Shown piece after piece: positions 1-11,600 of a DNA stretch of 64,000 nucleotides. Made by a program: the position numbers and the translations under genes. The stretch's first letter is position 1, and each line of letters begins with the position of its first letter. The stretch comes from Vigna angularis (Eukaryota; Streptophyta; Magnoliopsida; Fabales; Fabaceae), in the NCBI RefSeq assembly GCF_016808095.1, contig NC_068972.1:21816289-21880288 (forward strand). Direction: 5' to 3'. Below the pieces are notes generated by a model. The model ran no database searches and was not told the DNA's origin. It worked only from the letters and a program-made list of their open reading frames with translations.

Positions 1-576
1 TAGAGCTGATGGTTCAAGTCTGGTGACTAGACTTACATGAGTATGTCCCTCCATAGTAAGGTGAAGCCCTGAGAGGTGGCTGACTTGACCTTTGAAGTGG
101 TACCAAAAGCAAATGTGTGTGTGTGGTCCCTCCTACATAAAATATTTTATTTTCACGGTGATTTGTATAATAAAATTGTTTTTTATTATAAACTTAGAAG
201 GAACTTTCTATAACAACTTGAAATATACAACAAATATAATTTTTTTTATTAAATTGAGCGTCAAATAAATTTCTAATCTCTTTAAGTAATTGTAACAAAT
301 TTTCATGAGAAAAGTATATACAAAATGAAATATTTTAATTAGCAATCCATAAACAATCATATGGCGAACATTGTCACATTCAATGGTCAAGTTCACTTGT
401 ATGTTGTACACATGTGTTCGTACCTCAAATAATAAATATGTTGGAATATTTTCTTCCTGATGGTGGTTTAATGGATGAGGTTCATGTGAAGGGAAAGGGT
501 GACTATGAAGAAGAAGTTAATGTGGATGGTCAACCTGAGATTGTTGTGGAGGGAGAGGGTCAGTCAAAGGTTACTT

Positions 577-603
577 GGGGGGGGGGGGGGGGGGGGGGGG
601 GGG
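577..603 (+). repeat. (G)27 homopolymer
   Basis: Twenty-seven consecutive G residues lie inside the MULE transposase pseudogene, in otherwise AT-rich DNA. The run creates the poly-glycine reading frames seen here, which are not real genes. It could form a G-quadruplex, and its length is likely to vary or be mis-assembled. Confidence 0.95.
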
Positions 604-1713
604 TTATAATGACTTTGATCTTAGTAGTTGGAATGAGTTCGAAAATAACGTTTTGAGTGAAGATGATCTAATGGATGTTAGTATTCAAGGAGATGAAGTG
701 GAAGATGAATTCTGGAAAGGTAGTGTTGAAGTTGAAGTGGTTGGACCAAGTGAGTCTTCCAGTCAAATGGAATATGTACATGATAAAGATTTGTCTAACA
801 CTGGATGAGAACGATATAAAAACTTTGGGATATTCTTAATGCCCAAAAATATGGAAGACTATAAATGGAAATTGGGCACGTACTTCACTAAAAAGAAGAG
901 TTTACTAAAGTAATAAGAACTTATGGTTAGAAAATTGAAGATTTTTAAAAATGACAAATGAAGAGTTTGTGTGAAATGTTGTGGCATAAAAGGAAAATGT
1001 CAGTGGTATGCTTATTATGCTTATAAGGTTACATAGAGTACATGACAGTTAAGAAAAATTATCAACAAGCATACTTGTAGTAAAGAATTTAATATCTGTT
1101 TAATGACTTAAAAGTGGTTAAGTGGCAAGTTAGAGAATACCATAAGAGAAAATCCAAATATTAATTTGACTAATATGCAAAACAAAGGTTGTAGGAAATG
1201 GAACATTGGTGTCTCTAGATTTATGACCTTTAGGGAAAACACAATGGCAAACACCAATATTGACAGTTGCTTCCAAGAACAATATAAAAGAGTATATGAC
1301 TATGTAAATGAGTTTCTGAGGTCAAATCCTAAATCTACTATGAAATTCAATGTCATTGTGTTTGCCATTGTGATTCAAGTTATTCAAGAGATTGTATGTG
1401 TGTTTAAAGGAGTGCAAGGAAAGCTTTATATCATGTAGGCCTATGATTCGTTTGGATGGTTGTTTTTTGAAAGGTAAATGTGGAGGGGAGTTGTTAATAA
1501 CTGTTGCAAGAGATGGTAATGAGCAAATGTTACCTTTAGCATACACTATTGTTGAAGTTGAGAATAAGAAAACATGGACTTAGTTTTTGGAGTGCTTGAT
1601 TGACTACCTTGGTGGGGTTGTACTATGTTCAAGATGTACATTTATTTTAGACTAACAAAAAGTAAGTTCTATATTTCTTTCTTGTTTTGTTGCACATGGG
1701 GAAGGTAAAACAG

Positions 1714-1912
1714 GCTTGGTCGAGGTGCGTCAATGGTTGGCCAAGGTGTATCATAGGTTGTTCGAGTTCTGTGACAACTTAGCCAAGGTTTATCATAGGT
1801 TGGATGAGGTCTATGATAACTTGGTTGAGGTGTATTACAAGTTGGTCGAGGTTTATCACACCTTGGTCGAGTTGTTTCACATCTTGGTTGGGCTTTGTCA
1901 CACCTTGGCCTT
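1714..1912 (+). repeat. 21-bp minisatellite in the MULE pseudogene
   Basis: About nine imperfect copies of a 21-bp unit resembling GGTYGAGGTKTATCACAAGTT lie head to tail. Because 21 is a multiple of three, the array reads through as seven-residue repeats (VEVYHTL, AKVYHRL, DEVYDNL) in one frame and as Pro/Arg/Thr-rich repeats on the other strand. It interrupts the transposase homology and probably arose after the element lost function. Confidence 0.8.
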
Positions 1913-3478
1913 GACTCTATCATAATGAGAGACATCAGTAGTTGTACGTTTGTTCTTTAACTCTGTCATACTTTAACCATGATTTTCTCTACAATTACTT
2001 GGATAGGGACTTTTGTCAACATTACAAAAAATTTTACCTGGTGTGGATCAAAGATTTTGTGTGCACTACATATATGCAAATTTTAGGAAGAAATTTCCTG
2101 GTAAAAATCTAAAACGTCTCTTATGGAAGGTAGCATCATCCACACACTCTTAAGCATGGAAAGTAGTTATGAGAGACATTAAAGAGTTGAATGAAGACAC
2201 CTTTAAACATTTGATAATTATTCCTCCAAGGCAAGTATTAAAAACTAAACCATGTTCATTATTTAAAATTGTTTGTTTGTTTATGTTTTTAATGTTTCAT
2301 TTCTTTTGAACTAGATTTTTGTCAAAGTCAAGATTTACAATAACAATTACTTGTGACAAACAAGTAAATAATATGTCAAAGGCTTTTAAGAGGCAATCAT
2401 CAATGGAGTAAGCTCATTATAACAATGATGGAAGACATTCAAATTTACGATGAAGAGATGAGCAACAAATAGAAACAAGATAAATGCATGTAAAGGTTCC
2501 CTCTACCCGAAAATTAAAAAAAAAAAACTAGAAAAGGAATTACAAAAGACTAAGTATTGGATTCCAAAGTATCACTCTAGTTTGATTTATTTATTTAGGA
2601 TTAAATATGGACTGGCCTATTCTAATTTTAATTCATTTTACAGTTGGTCACGACAGAAATTGTTTGAGGTCACACACACATCCATGATTGATGACAATTT
2701 TGTGGTGAGCATAGATAAAATAGAATATAGTTGTAGGAAATAGACTATAACATAAATCTCGTGTTGTCATGCACTGACTGCCATGAGATTTTTAAATATC
2801 AATGGAGAAGACTACATCTCACACTGATTTAGGAGGTCAACCTATGAATAAGCATACCTTTCAATGATATACCCTGTCAACGGTCCTCATCTATGTAAAA
2901 AGACTTTTAATCGTGATGTTTTACCTCCACTTAAAAGGGTATTTCCTGAAAGATCGAAAAAGAAAAGAAGACTAGTCTTGAGAGCTAAAGAAGGATGAAA
3001 CACAGCTAAGACAAGGTGGAACACATAAGAGATGTGGGATAGAAGACTAGACAAGCCCACTAACAACACAGCCAACAACCAGACCTATTACACATCCTGA
3101 AAGAACTTAGCCAACTACAACAGATCCAACACCATCTGAAGCAACTCATATTATTGCATGTCAATTTCAACAAACCAAATAAACTTAGCCAACTTCAACA
3201 CACCCAACTCCATCTCAAGCAAGTCAGATTATTGCATGCCAATTTAAAGAAACCCAACAAACTAAGCCAACTACAACACCCATCATTAGAGAGAAATTGT
3301 CATATAGGAAGGACCTAGTTTGAAAGTCATGAAATGTTATTTATGTACAAATTTCAGCCTATTTTAGAAGGCATAAAATTGGGAACTTCAATATGTATTA
3401 TGCACTTTATTTGGCTTAGGAGTTTATTTTGCTCACGATATGTACTTATGTTGCTTAGTAGCCATTGTGTTTTGAAGA

Positions 3479-4866
3479 AGGTTTAATTGTTTTGTTTGTC
3501 CCTACTTCCATTATTATGTGTTAAATTGATCCTTACTTTTAAAAATGTGTTAACTTCGTCCACATTTTGTGTAATATGCATCAATCAAGTTCATTTTCGT
3601 TAAGTTTAGAGAAATGGAGTTAAATGTGTGGTGATGTGGCAAAAAAGTATGATCACGTGACAAAACTCATTTGAAAGAAGTATAGATGTTTAAATCTACT
3701 GAGTACAATTTTTTCTCAATAACAAACCCTCTAGAGGGATCATTAACGGTAGCTGATCTTCCACACGACCCCATCTCAATCATTCAAGAATCATAAATGA
3801 CATTGTGTCACCACTAACACGTCATTCTCTTATTAACTTCAAAAATTCGATAAACCAACAAAGGTAAAAGAAATGAAACAATGCATCAACCAATACCTCA
3901 CAACACACCCCTAACGAAACGGTACCTCGAATTAAAGTAGAGTAGTGAAAATTACCTCCACAAGAAAACCGCAACTCAGAAAAAAAACCTAGAAAGCGTC
4001 ACTTTTACAACGCTTCATGGAATTTTAAACAAAATACAAATATGGATGATGTTAGTCAACCCCATAAAACATAGCATTCATATTAAGAACTTAACCTATT
4101 TTTCAGAAACCATAAAGAATTTTTCCAGATTATAGATCTTTCTCCTTTTCCTACCAATAGTAGCATCTCTTTCATCCTCTTATCTTCATTGCACCATTTG
4201 AAATAATTGCACCTTTGAAAATCGTCATTTCCACTTTGTTGTTCAAAAAATCCAACAAAAATAGATTTCATTAATAGCAAACACTTGTTAAAACAAAAAA
4301 AAATATATCCCGAATGAAAATTAAAACCTTACATCAAATCTTGTAGTTAAGGCAACCCTAAAATTTTGTTTCACCGTTCTTAACAGTTTTAGTCACTTTC
4401 AACACTGCAACCTCCCCACAATGGCATATTGGTGCTCTACCCAATCTCCTAGACAAACCACGACAAGAGGACATGTGGTTTTGTGTCCCCACGAGCAAGA
4501 TGAACAATCATGATTGCGAGACATTGCACACTTTATTAATCATCACCTAATTGGGACCACACTTCATGAACCAACTCACAACGAGAGAACACGGTGGAGG
4601 GTAAGCTTCAAACATCTCCACTAAAAAACACGTCAAGAACATTATTTCCATTATATATTTACAATTTTTTACACATAAACGTTGTGTTTTGTCATATCAT
4701 CACAATTTTAACGTCATTTCTGAAAGACTGACGATCAGAACTTGATTGATGCACATTAACATATTTGACAACGAATTGAAACTTTTTTAAAAGAAAAATG
4801 GTAAATCAATTCATATAAAATTATATAACATGGTAGATTGAGAAAAGTATATAAATAAATTTAAAA
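3479..4866. mobile_element. Non-autonomous MULE-like TIR element with a GRF zinc finger
   Basis: The left end (3479-3650, beginning AGGTTTAAT) is matched in inverted orientation by decayed sequence at about 4680-4866; both arms contain TGCATCAATCAAGTT (4739-4753 on the minus strand). The head resembles that of the element at 23149. No transposase lies inside. The interior carries a minus-strand GRF zinc-finger remnant. The right border is estimated within about 20 bases and I found no clear target-site duplication, consistent with an old insertion. Confidence 0.65.
4083..4474 (-). pseudogene. GRF-type zinc-finger gene remnant in a transposon
   Basis: Reading the minus strand from an ATG at 4474, the frame gives a segment with RAPICHCGEVAV, then KVTKTVKN and a CxNYK-like end. 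After a probable intron-like gap, a second segment at 4270-4083 contains GFFEQQSGNDDFQRCNYFKW and CNED. Together these have the CxCG ... C ... C spacing of a GRF zinc finger, a small nucleic-acid-binding fold found in some topoisomerases and nucleases and in many plant TE-associated proteins. A TAG stop stands where a tryptophan codon would be expected (about 4360), so this copy is broken. The intron is inferred from homology to the domain layout only. Confidence 0.55.
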
Positions 4867-5482
4867 TTTGTATTAAAATAATAGATACAATAAAATAATC
4901 AATAATAATTTATACCAATGCAAATATTAGTATAAACAATTTTTAAGTAAACAAATAAATTAAATTTTAATCTCTCAATTTGACAATCATGTTTTTAATC
5001 CTTTAAAAATAGAAATTATTCCTGCAAAAAAGTTTACATCCTCATCTACCAAAGTAAAACTTATAATCTCTTGAACAAAATCTAGCTAATGATTAAAATA
5101 GTCTGTCACTCCGGCAATGAATTTATTATTTAGAGAAAATAAACTGAAACCTAACTTTTCGTCAAAAAAATAGGAACATAATAAGAATTTATAAAATTAA
5201 ATAAAAAGGAAAGTGTCCAATTAATACATGTCTTATTATGATAATTCATTTAACAAGAGTGATAATTAGAAATATTTTCATTTGTTATGTAAAAAGAAAT
5301 ACCAAAAAAGTGGAGACAAAAAGATAAATACTATTTAAATAGGACTGCTTTTCGCATATTGTTTAAGATTAAAACCAAATAATTGTATTATTTAAGTTCA
5401 AATATTTTTAAAATTTTCAAAAAAGTTCATTTAACAGTTGATTAATTATCTATAAATGCATGCACCAAACTTATGTGTTATT

Positions 5483-7667
5483 TGTAAAGACTTAGAAAAT
5501 GGTGTATAAGAAATGGTAGTGGTTTAAAAATAGTGAGACTCGATTATTTTAATATTAAATGATTTTGTTATAAATAGTTTTGTTATAAACGAGTTTCTTT
5601 ATTTTAAAACATGTCATCTCTTTAGAAACTACTATTTTAGAGTTATTTGACTTATTTCTAGAAGTTCTTCTTCTCTGCTTATATGATTAAAGATTTGAGA
5701 CCGTATGAGTGATCTTGGCGACGAGCTCTTCAATTCAGATTGATTAGTTTCTATGTCTGAGTAAGTCAACTTTCGACCCTTTTCTCTGGTGCTCTCTTTA
5801 TCTATTACGTGTGGGCCCTGTTTAGTTTGCATGTGTCCTTTGGGTTTTCAGTTTAAATCTTTGTTGATCAATGGTTCTAATGATGTACCATGACCGTCTT
5901 TCTGTTGTGCGTAGGAGCAGATAGAGTTTCTTGTGTGTTAGAGTTATTTTAGGCTTTCTAGAGCGGTTGGTCTTCTAAAAGGCAAGGGAAGCTAGTGTTT
6001 GTCTTTAACTTGAATTATGAAATATGATTGATGATTGATATTGTGATATGATTTGTAAATTATAAATTAAAATTATTATTTTGGTGAGAATTGTGTTTGA
6101 AAGAGAATAATTAATTGTATGTTGTTTGATGCTTTGTATAAATTATGTTTTGGCTTATGGAACTCTTGTGAATGTTGTTGGTATGATTGTATTGGTGTTA
6201 ATTATAGTTGAAATGTAAAAAAGGAAGAAGTTAATAGAGTTACAGGACATTTTGGGTAAAAATGGAGGTTTAATTGGTGAATTTTAGAACTATTGATCTA
6301 ATGTGAGAATTGATGGGTAAAAATGTTATTTGGCTATTTGAAACTTGTTTTGACTTTTAGTTGAGCAAAAGTATGATGTTGAGTTGGTAAATCTGCTAAC
6401 TGGTTGACTTCAAGTTGTTTTTGGTCTATTTTAAAGGTTTTGAGTAGTGAGTTTTCAAAGTAAGTGGGCTAAGGTCAAGTGGAATGATTGGGGTCTATTA
6501 TTGGATCATTTGTGACTTGGTCTATAGGTGAAGTTGTAGTTGATTTAAGTTAAAATTTCATTACAAAATGAGTTTAGTTTTGATTTTAGTTGAATCATAC
6601 ATGTTTAGATAGGTCAGTTGTAGCTTAGAATACAAAATGGAAGTGTTAGAAGTTGGTAAAAGTGGTTAGAAGAGGTCATGAGTGGTTTAGGAGTGCTAAT
6701 TCTGCAGTTTTAATGCTACAAAATTATGCAGTGGGGCTAGGCAAGTTTAGGGAAGTTCTGGTAGTGGGTTCTAGGGGCTGGGCGAGTTAGTTTACTCTGT
6801 TTGGACAGCTTGTTGTTTTGGAGTTCTTTGGGTGAGTGGAGGAGCTCGCTGGGTGAGTATTTGGGTTTTTTTGGTACATAGATGCAGAGGCTAAACGAGC
6901 CATCTCACTAAGCTTTGGAGGCTTATTGTTTTGCTCCTCATTGCGCGAATGGGTTGAGGTTGTTTTGTTTTCCATTTCTCATATGTTCTTGGATTTATAT
7001 GTTGTGATGTGTTACATGATACTCAGTGATATGGTTTGGAACATGTGGTTAAATGGATGTGAGGTTTAGAAGAATTCTAAGGAGAATTCTTAATAATAGT
7101 TATCAATGTGTTGTTTGTATGAATGTATCGAGCTAAGAACTGTTGGTTTATCATGACACTCTAATGGTCATTCATTCTTAATAAGAGAAGAGTGAGACAT
7201 GTGATTAGAGTAGCAAGAGATTCTAGTCTAGGGACTTTACCTTGGCTAAAGACTTTAGTTTACGGACTAACCTTATGTAGTTGTTTTGGGTGGATCAGTA
7301 GTATTACCACGACAACTGCATGAACCATTATAGTTCAACATTCATACTATATTTGGATGATTGTTTTATTTCTGTGTGAAATGTGGTGTATGATGCAATA
7401 TTAATATATCTTTATGATTTTTTTTATCATTATCTTACCATTGCTTTTATTTTTGTATGTGTTTTTTCTTTTACAATGATCACCTCAAAATGGTGTGAGC
7501 GAACCTCTTTTTCAATACGAGGTTGAGGATGAAGTAGCAGCATAAATATATTTTTGTTCTTTAAGTGTAGAATCTTCTTCTTTGAAAATTTGTAGTTTTT
7601 TCTTAGTAGTTATTATTTATGTAACTCTTATTTTAGTGATTTTATGCTATTAAAATAAAATGTTAGA
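5483..7667 (+). mobile_element. Long solo LTR, copy 1 (probably Ty3/gypsy type)
   Basis: The left end reads TGTAAAGACTTAGAAAATGG, matching the start of the minus-strand copy ending at 62954. The right end ATGTTAGA matches the ATGTTACA end of the copy at 44296. A possible 5-bp target duplication TTATT flanks it (5478-5482 and 7668-7672), though this is weak in AT-rich DNA. Inside are landmarks shared with the other copies: GGCAAGGGAAGCTAG (about 5983) and an ATGATCAYC block near 7478. No gag or pol lies beside it, so it looks like a solo LTR about 2.2 kb long. No coding potential is seen. Confidence 0.7.
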
Positions 7668-8279
7668 TTATTATTTTTTATATAAAATATATTAGTTTAC
7701 TAGTTATTAAATTATAAAATATATTCATGAAAAATAATTATAAAAATAAACATACGTAACTTTTATAATTTGATTGTAGGTTGTTTTTATTCATTTTGTA
7801 AGTAATTTTATTACAGATAATTATTTTAATTTAGAAACATCTACTTAAGAGATAAAATCATAAAAATTGTAAAATGAAAAATGGAAATTCCTCTATTATT
7901 GTTATAAAAATATGTATTGAAATTTATTTAAAAAAATATTTTTAATATTTGTTTGGTGTGATGAAATAAATTTAACTTAATCATTTGTCACGTTAGAAAA
8001 CTGACCCAATTCAAAAGAGTATAATGTCATGTTTTTTAAATTCAGGAGTTAAAATTGGTTAAATTAAAACCTAAATGATAAAATAGCAAAATTCAAAAAG
8101 TAAAATAGGTAGTATAAAGTATAATATAGATTTATTACATTGTTACGCTGTTAATAATTTAATAGTTGATAAAAGGATAAAATAGTAATAACTTCAAAAT
8201 TCGAAATATCATCACAATTTAAAATTCAGGATATAAATAAAACTTTACAAACATGTCTAATTTTTAAAAGTCTTCAAGA

Positions 8280-8677
8280 AACGTTGTCATAATATGGGAT
8301 GGCTGACTCTCATCTGTACTATACAGTCAACTTGAATTCTCACTCTTCTAGTGAGAATGTTCTGTGGAGATAAACAACCAAGAGAAACATAATAAATGGT
8401 AGTTTGCTAAAACTGTTTTTAAAAAAAACAAAAAAGAATACTGAAGAAGGGAATCTAACATTCCTAATTTAAGATTTTTGAGAAACAGGAATTACTCCAA
8501 GTTAACATCACCCTATTCTATCGGCCAGGATACTTCAAAATACACATACATTGTCGTTCATCCTTAAGTACAAAGATCAGGGGTTTTACTACCCCTTCCA
8601 GATTGCATTGCTAGATTCCCTTTGTTAGTGAATACCTCCAAATATAACCTACTTATAACTACAAATGGAGCCACAAA
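8280..8677 (-). other. Probable 3' UTR of the IDM1-like gene
   Basis: Between the stop codon at 8678-8680 and about 8300 the minus strand is T-rich, with AATAAT/AATAAA-like stretches, and lacks coding features. It is the natural place for the 3' UTR and poly(A) sites. The exact cleavage site cannot be told from sequence. Confidence 0.35.
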
Positions 8678-11600
8678 TCAACTGGCTTGGTTTGACAAAA
8701 ATATCCCCTCAGTACTACCACGAGAAGCACTGCCAGTAGATGCACAGGTGTTAGGGCTCCATGGGGAGGGAGCACTGTTCTGTTCAGTTTGATCCACCTG
8801 CAAATCAGGCTCAGGTAACTCTGAAGACCCTTTCACCCAAGGCTTGTTATTGGTCACGTCATGTGATGGAAGGTGCAACAACAAGTTAGTGGCGGCAGCA
8901 CCTTCACCAGAGGCACAATCACCATTGGGTCTACCATGAGAACCACAAACACTAATAAATTCACCACGTTGTTCTTCTGTTCCTATGAAATTTGGTTGAC
9001 CACAATCAGTGTCACTTCTCCGTTCACAACTGTCAGAAACTATATATGAATCCTTGTGAATAGAGTCAGCAGAAAGTTTTGAATCCCTTGTAATACTTTC
9101 TGTACCGCAGGGTTCTGAGTCTTCCGCACTTTTGTTATTTGACATAACTTCATTTGATACTGCGACATGATTAGGTAAGTTTTCAGCAACCTCCAACGAA
9201 ACACTGACACATTGTCCTTCTGGAGCCTCAGTGTTAATACAAGATGTGAGACACAGTCTTTCCTCGTAAGGAACCGTGCCATTGTTCAACTGGCTATCTC
9301 CAGCTACACCACAAGTATCAGTCACATATTCGCAGGCATTTTTCATAGTGTTGTCCATCACTGGATTCTCATCACCTTTGTGACAAACAACTTCACATGT
9401 CTCATCTTTAGTAGATTGCCTATAATCATTAATGTTGCTAGCAATGTCAGGTACATTATTCAATGAACCCTCAGGAAGATGACAATCAGATTCAATAGAT
9501 GTGGCTTCGTCCTTTATTTGGCATGTATTAAGGCAGCGAGGAATCTCAATATAATTGACCAAATCAGATCCAGATGATCGCACTCCATTGCAATTGTTTG
9601 CTATTTGATTGGTTCCAAGATTGACAGCTACAATAAATAGTATTGGGTAAAAAACAAGTTCAAATTTTCAAAGACAGATAGCAAGTACATTTGTCTCCAA
9701 GCATAATAAACTATAATAAAAGGAAAAAGTGTACAGGCAAATGTACCTTCTGAAGGAATTGGATTATGACCGGCCAATTCATGTTTTGATATCTTCTTCT
9801 GTAACATATCTACATGAGGAAATACCAATAGATTTGTATTATGTACGGTTTGCTTGACTGTTGATTCAAGTGGCTCAAACCCAAAAACGGAAGTCCAAGT
9901 TTCTCTGAGCTCTGAGATAGCTGGTATCACTAATAACTCAACATTTAAAGAGCTGAGTCCCTGGTAGTAGGAGAAATACAACTTTAGATCTCATCAAATT
10001 GGAACACAAAAAGAAATAAAAAGAGATAAAATTTGAGAAGAAAATTGTGTCAGTCCACAAAGCATCTATCAAAGTGCAACGTGATCCTTTCTTATGCTAA
10101 AACTAACCTTATACTCTTTTGACACCCAATTAAAAGAAATTTCTACTGTTTTGCCAAATAGTTAATACAGTGAGGGGATAAACGTATATTTACTGACTAG
10201 TTAACAGTACTTTACTTTTAAGATTCAATGTCATCCAAGACGCTGTTCGTTGTTGTGCATGTAATAAATCCCATGTAAAATCTACTTTCATTTTCTTTAC
10301 TTCCCAGTAACAAATCCCATGCTCCGTTAATGCTCTAAAACTTTCAAATCCCAAAACAAAAACAGGTATTAAGAAAACCCTGTCCAATATCAGATGTTCA
10401 TCTAGCAAAGAGCCTAAGACAGTATTACCCCACCCTTCAGATAATATGGCACACAGATCATACATCATTTACTAGTCTTTTACAGAAGACGTGGCCGAGT
10501 AACGTTAAGGAAAAAGTAACAAATTATAGGCTAACAGAACACAGATTTCTAAAAATGAAAAACAAAAAGGTTTTGGCACAAAAACTAATGAGACAATAAA
10601 TTTACCAATTCAATGGCATTTAGAAGCCTACGGCACATTCCTTGTCGCCTGTACATATAGCGGGTTCCAATAAATGGCATCTCTGCTAGTTGGTTCCCAT
10701 GGATCCTATTTGATGAATTAAGATGAAACGTTGTCAGAATATTTCACCAGGTAGGAAGGGAGTTGGTAGAAAATCTATGCAAAAGGAATTGTTTAGGTGT
10801 ATGAAAGAAAATAAAGGACAGAGTTAACTATTATCTCTTATCACACAAGAAAAAGGCAGCCCCACGGACTACATCAAATTATCAAACAAGTTAAATATTC
10901 TACAAACGGAAATTTTATGCCATGAAAATGAAGGTTCTGGAAAAGTAGACCCAAATAGCTAACTGATGGCTGTCACATGGATATGGACATGCAGCATGGA
11001 AAACTTTCAAAAATCTAGGACAAGACCACATCAATTTATTATATACAAACAGTATGATGGAACAACAATAAAGTAATTAAATCATAAGACAAGTATTTTA
11101 ATAAAGGTACAAGTTGTGAAGGGAGAAACATAGCAGTCTATTTCATTTATTAATAAATAACTTTGTAACAGAAGTTGATATTTCATATTAACTAACTCAT
11201 ACTTTGCGATACATGTGTGCTTCGATTAAGCACTAGCATTACATCAGGGGTATGTTTGGAGTGTTCACGCAATCATAAAAAAGGTAAACATCGATAATAT
11301 CCTGAAGAGATACTTATATCACAACTTTTTTAGTAAAAAGAATATGCCCCAAATTTGCAAAGTGCCAAAAAACATTGAACTCAACCGTTTGCAGTCAAAT
11401 ACCAACAGAAAGTATTTAACCATTGTTTAGCCACACAGAAGTCCATAAGCAGTCTTCAGGCTGCAATTATGTTAAGTATTGACTGCTCAGGAAATCATGT
11501 GTAAGTTAAAATCAAAATAAGTAGACATTTACCTGATAGTTGCAGCACAAATCATCTCATCACCTCTCTCTAGAATTGCAGTAACAAATCCACTATAGTT

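Larger units (their letters stand above)
414..3300 (+). pseudogene. MuDR/MULE transposase pseudogene
   Basis: Translated fragments in all three plus frames follow the order of a plant mudrA-type transposase. There is an acidic N-terminal part (about 430-800), a segment containing EFTKVIRTYGLE-like residues (about 890-950), the core segment at 1430-1580 with RPMIRLDGCFLKGKCGGELL, and a C-terminal part. The latter shows remnants of the MEDIRIY motif (about 2425-2450), a SWIM zinc-finger region with CSCRKW-like and CHALTAMRFLN-like residues (about 2725-2800), and a basic PKKKRR tail near 2955. Such proteins catalyse cut-and-paste transposition of Mutator-like elements. The frame is broken by many stops and shifts, by a 27-base G run at 577-603 and by a 21-bp tandem repeat at about 1714-1912, so no product is expected. 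I could not identify the terminal inverted repeats. The family call is confident; exact borders are not. Confidence 0.85.

Noticed and set aside
414..808. Two overlapping ORFs of 77-80 codons with poly-glycine
   Set aside because: Artefacts of the 27-base G run across a MULE transposase pseudogene; the N- and C-parts are one former gene in shifted frames.
5632..6975. Two minus-strand ORFs of 62-66 codons
   Set aside because: Within long solo LTR copy 1; not conserved in the other LTR copies.
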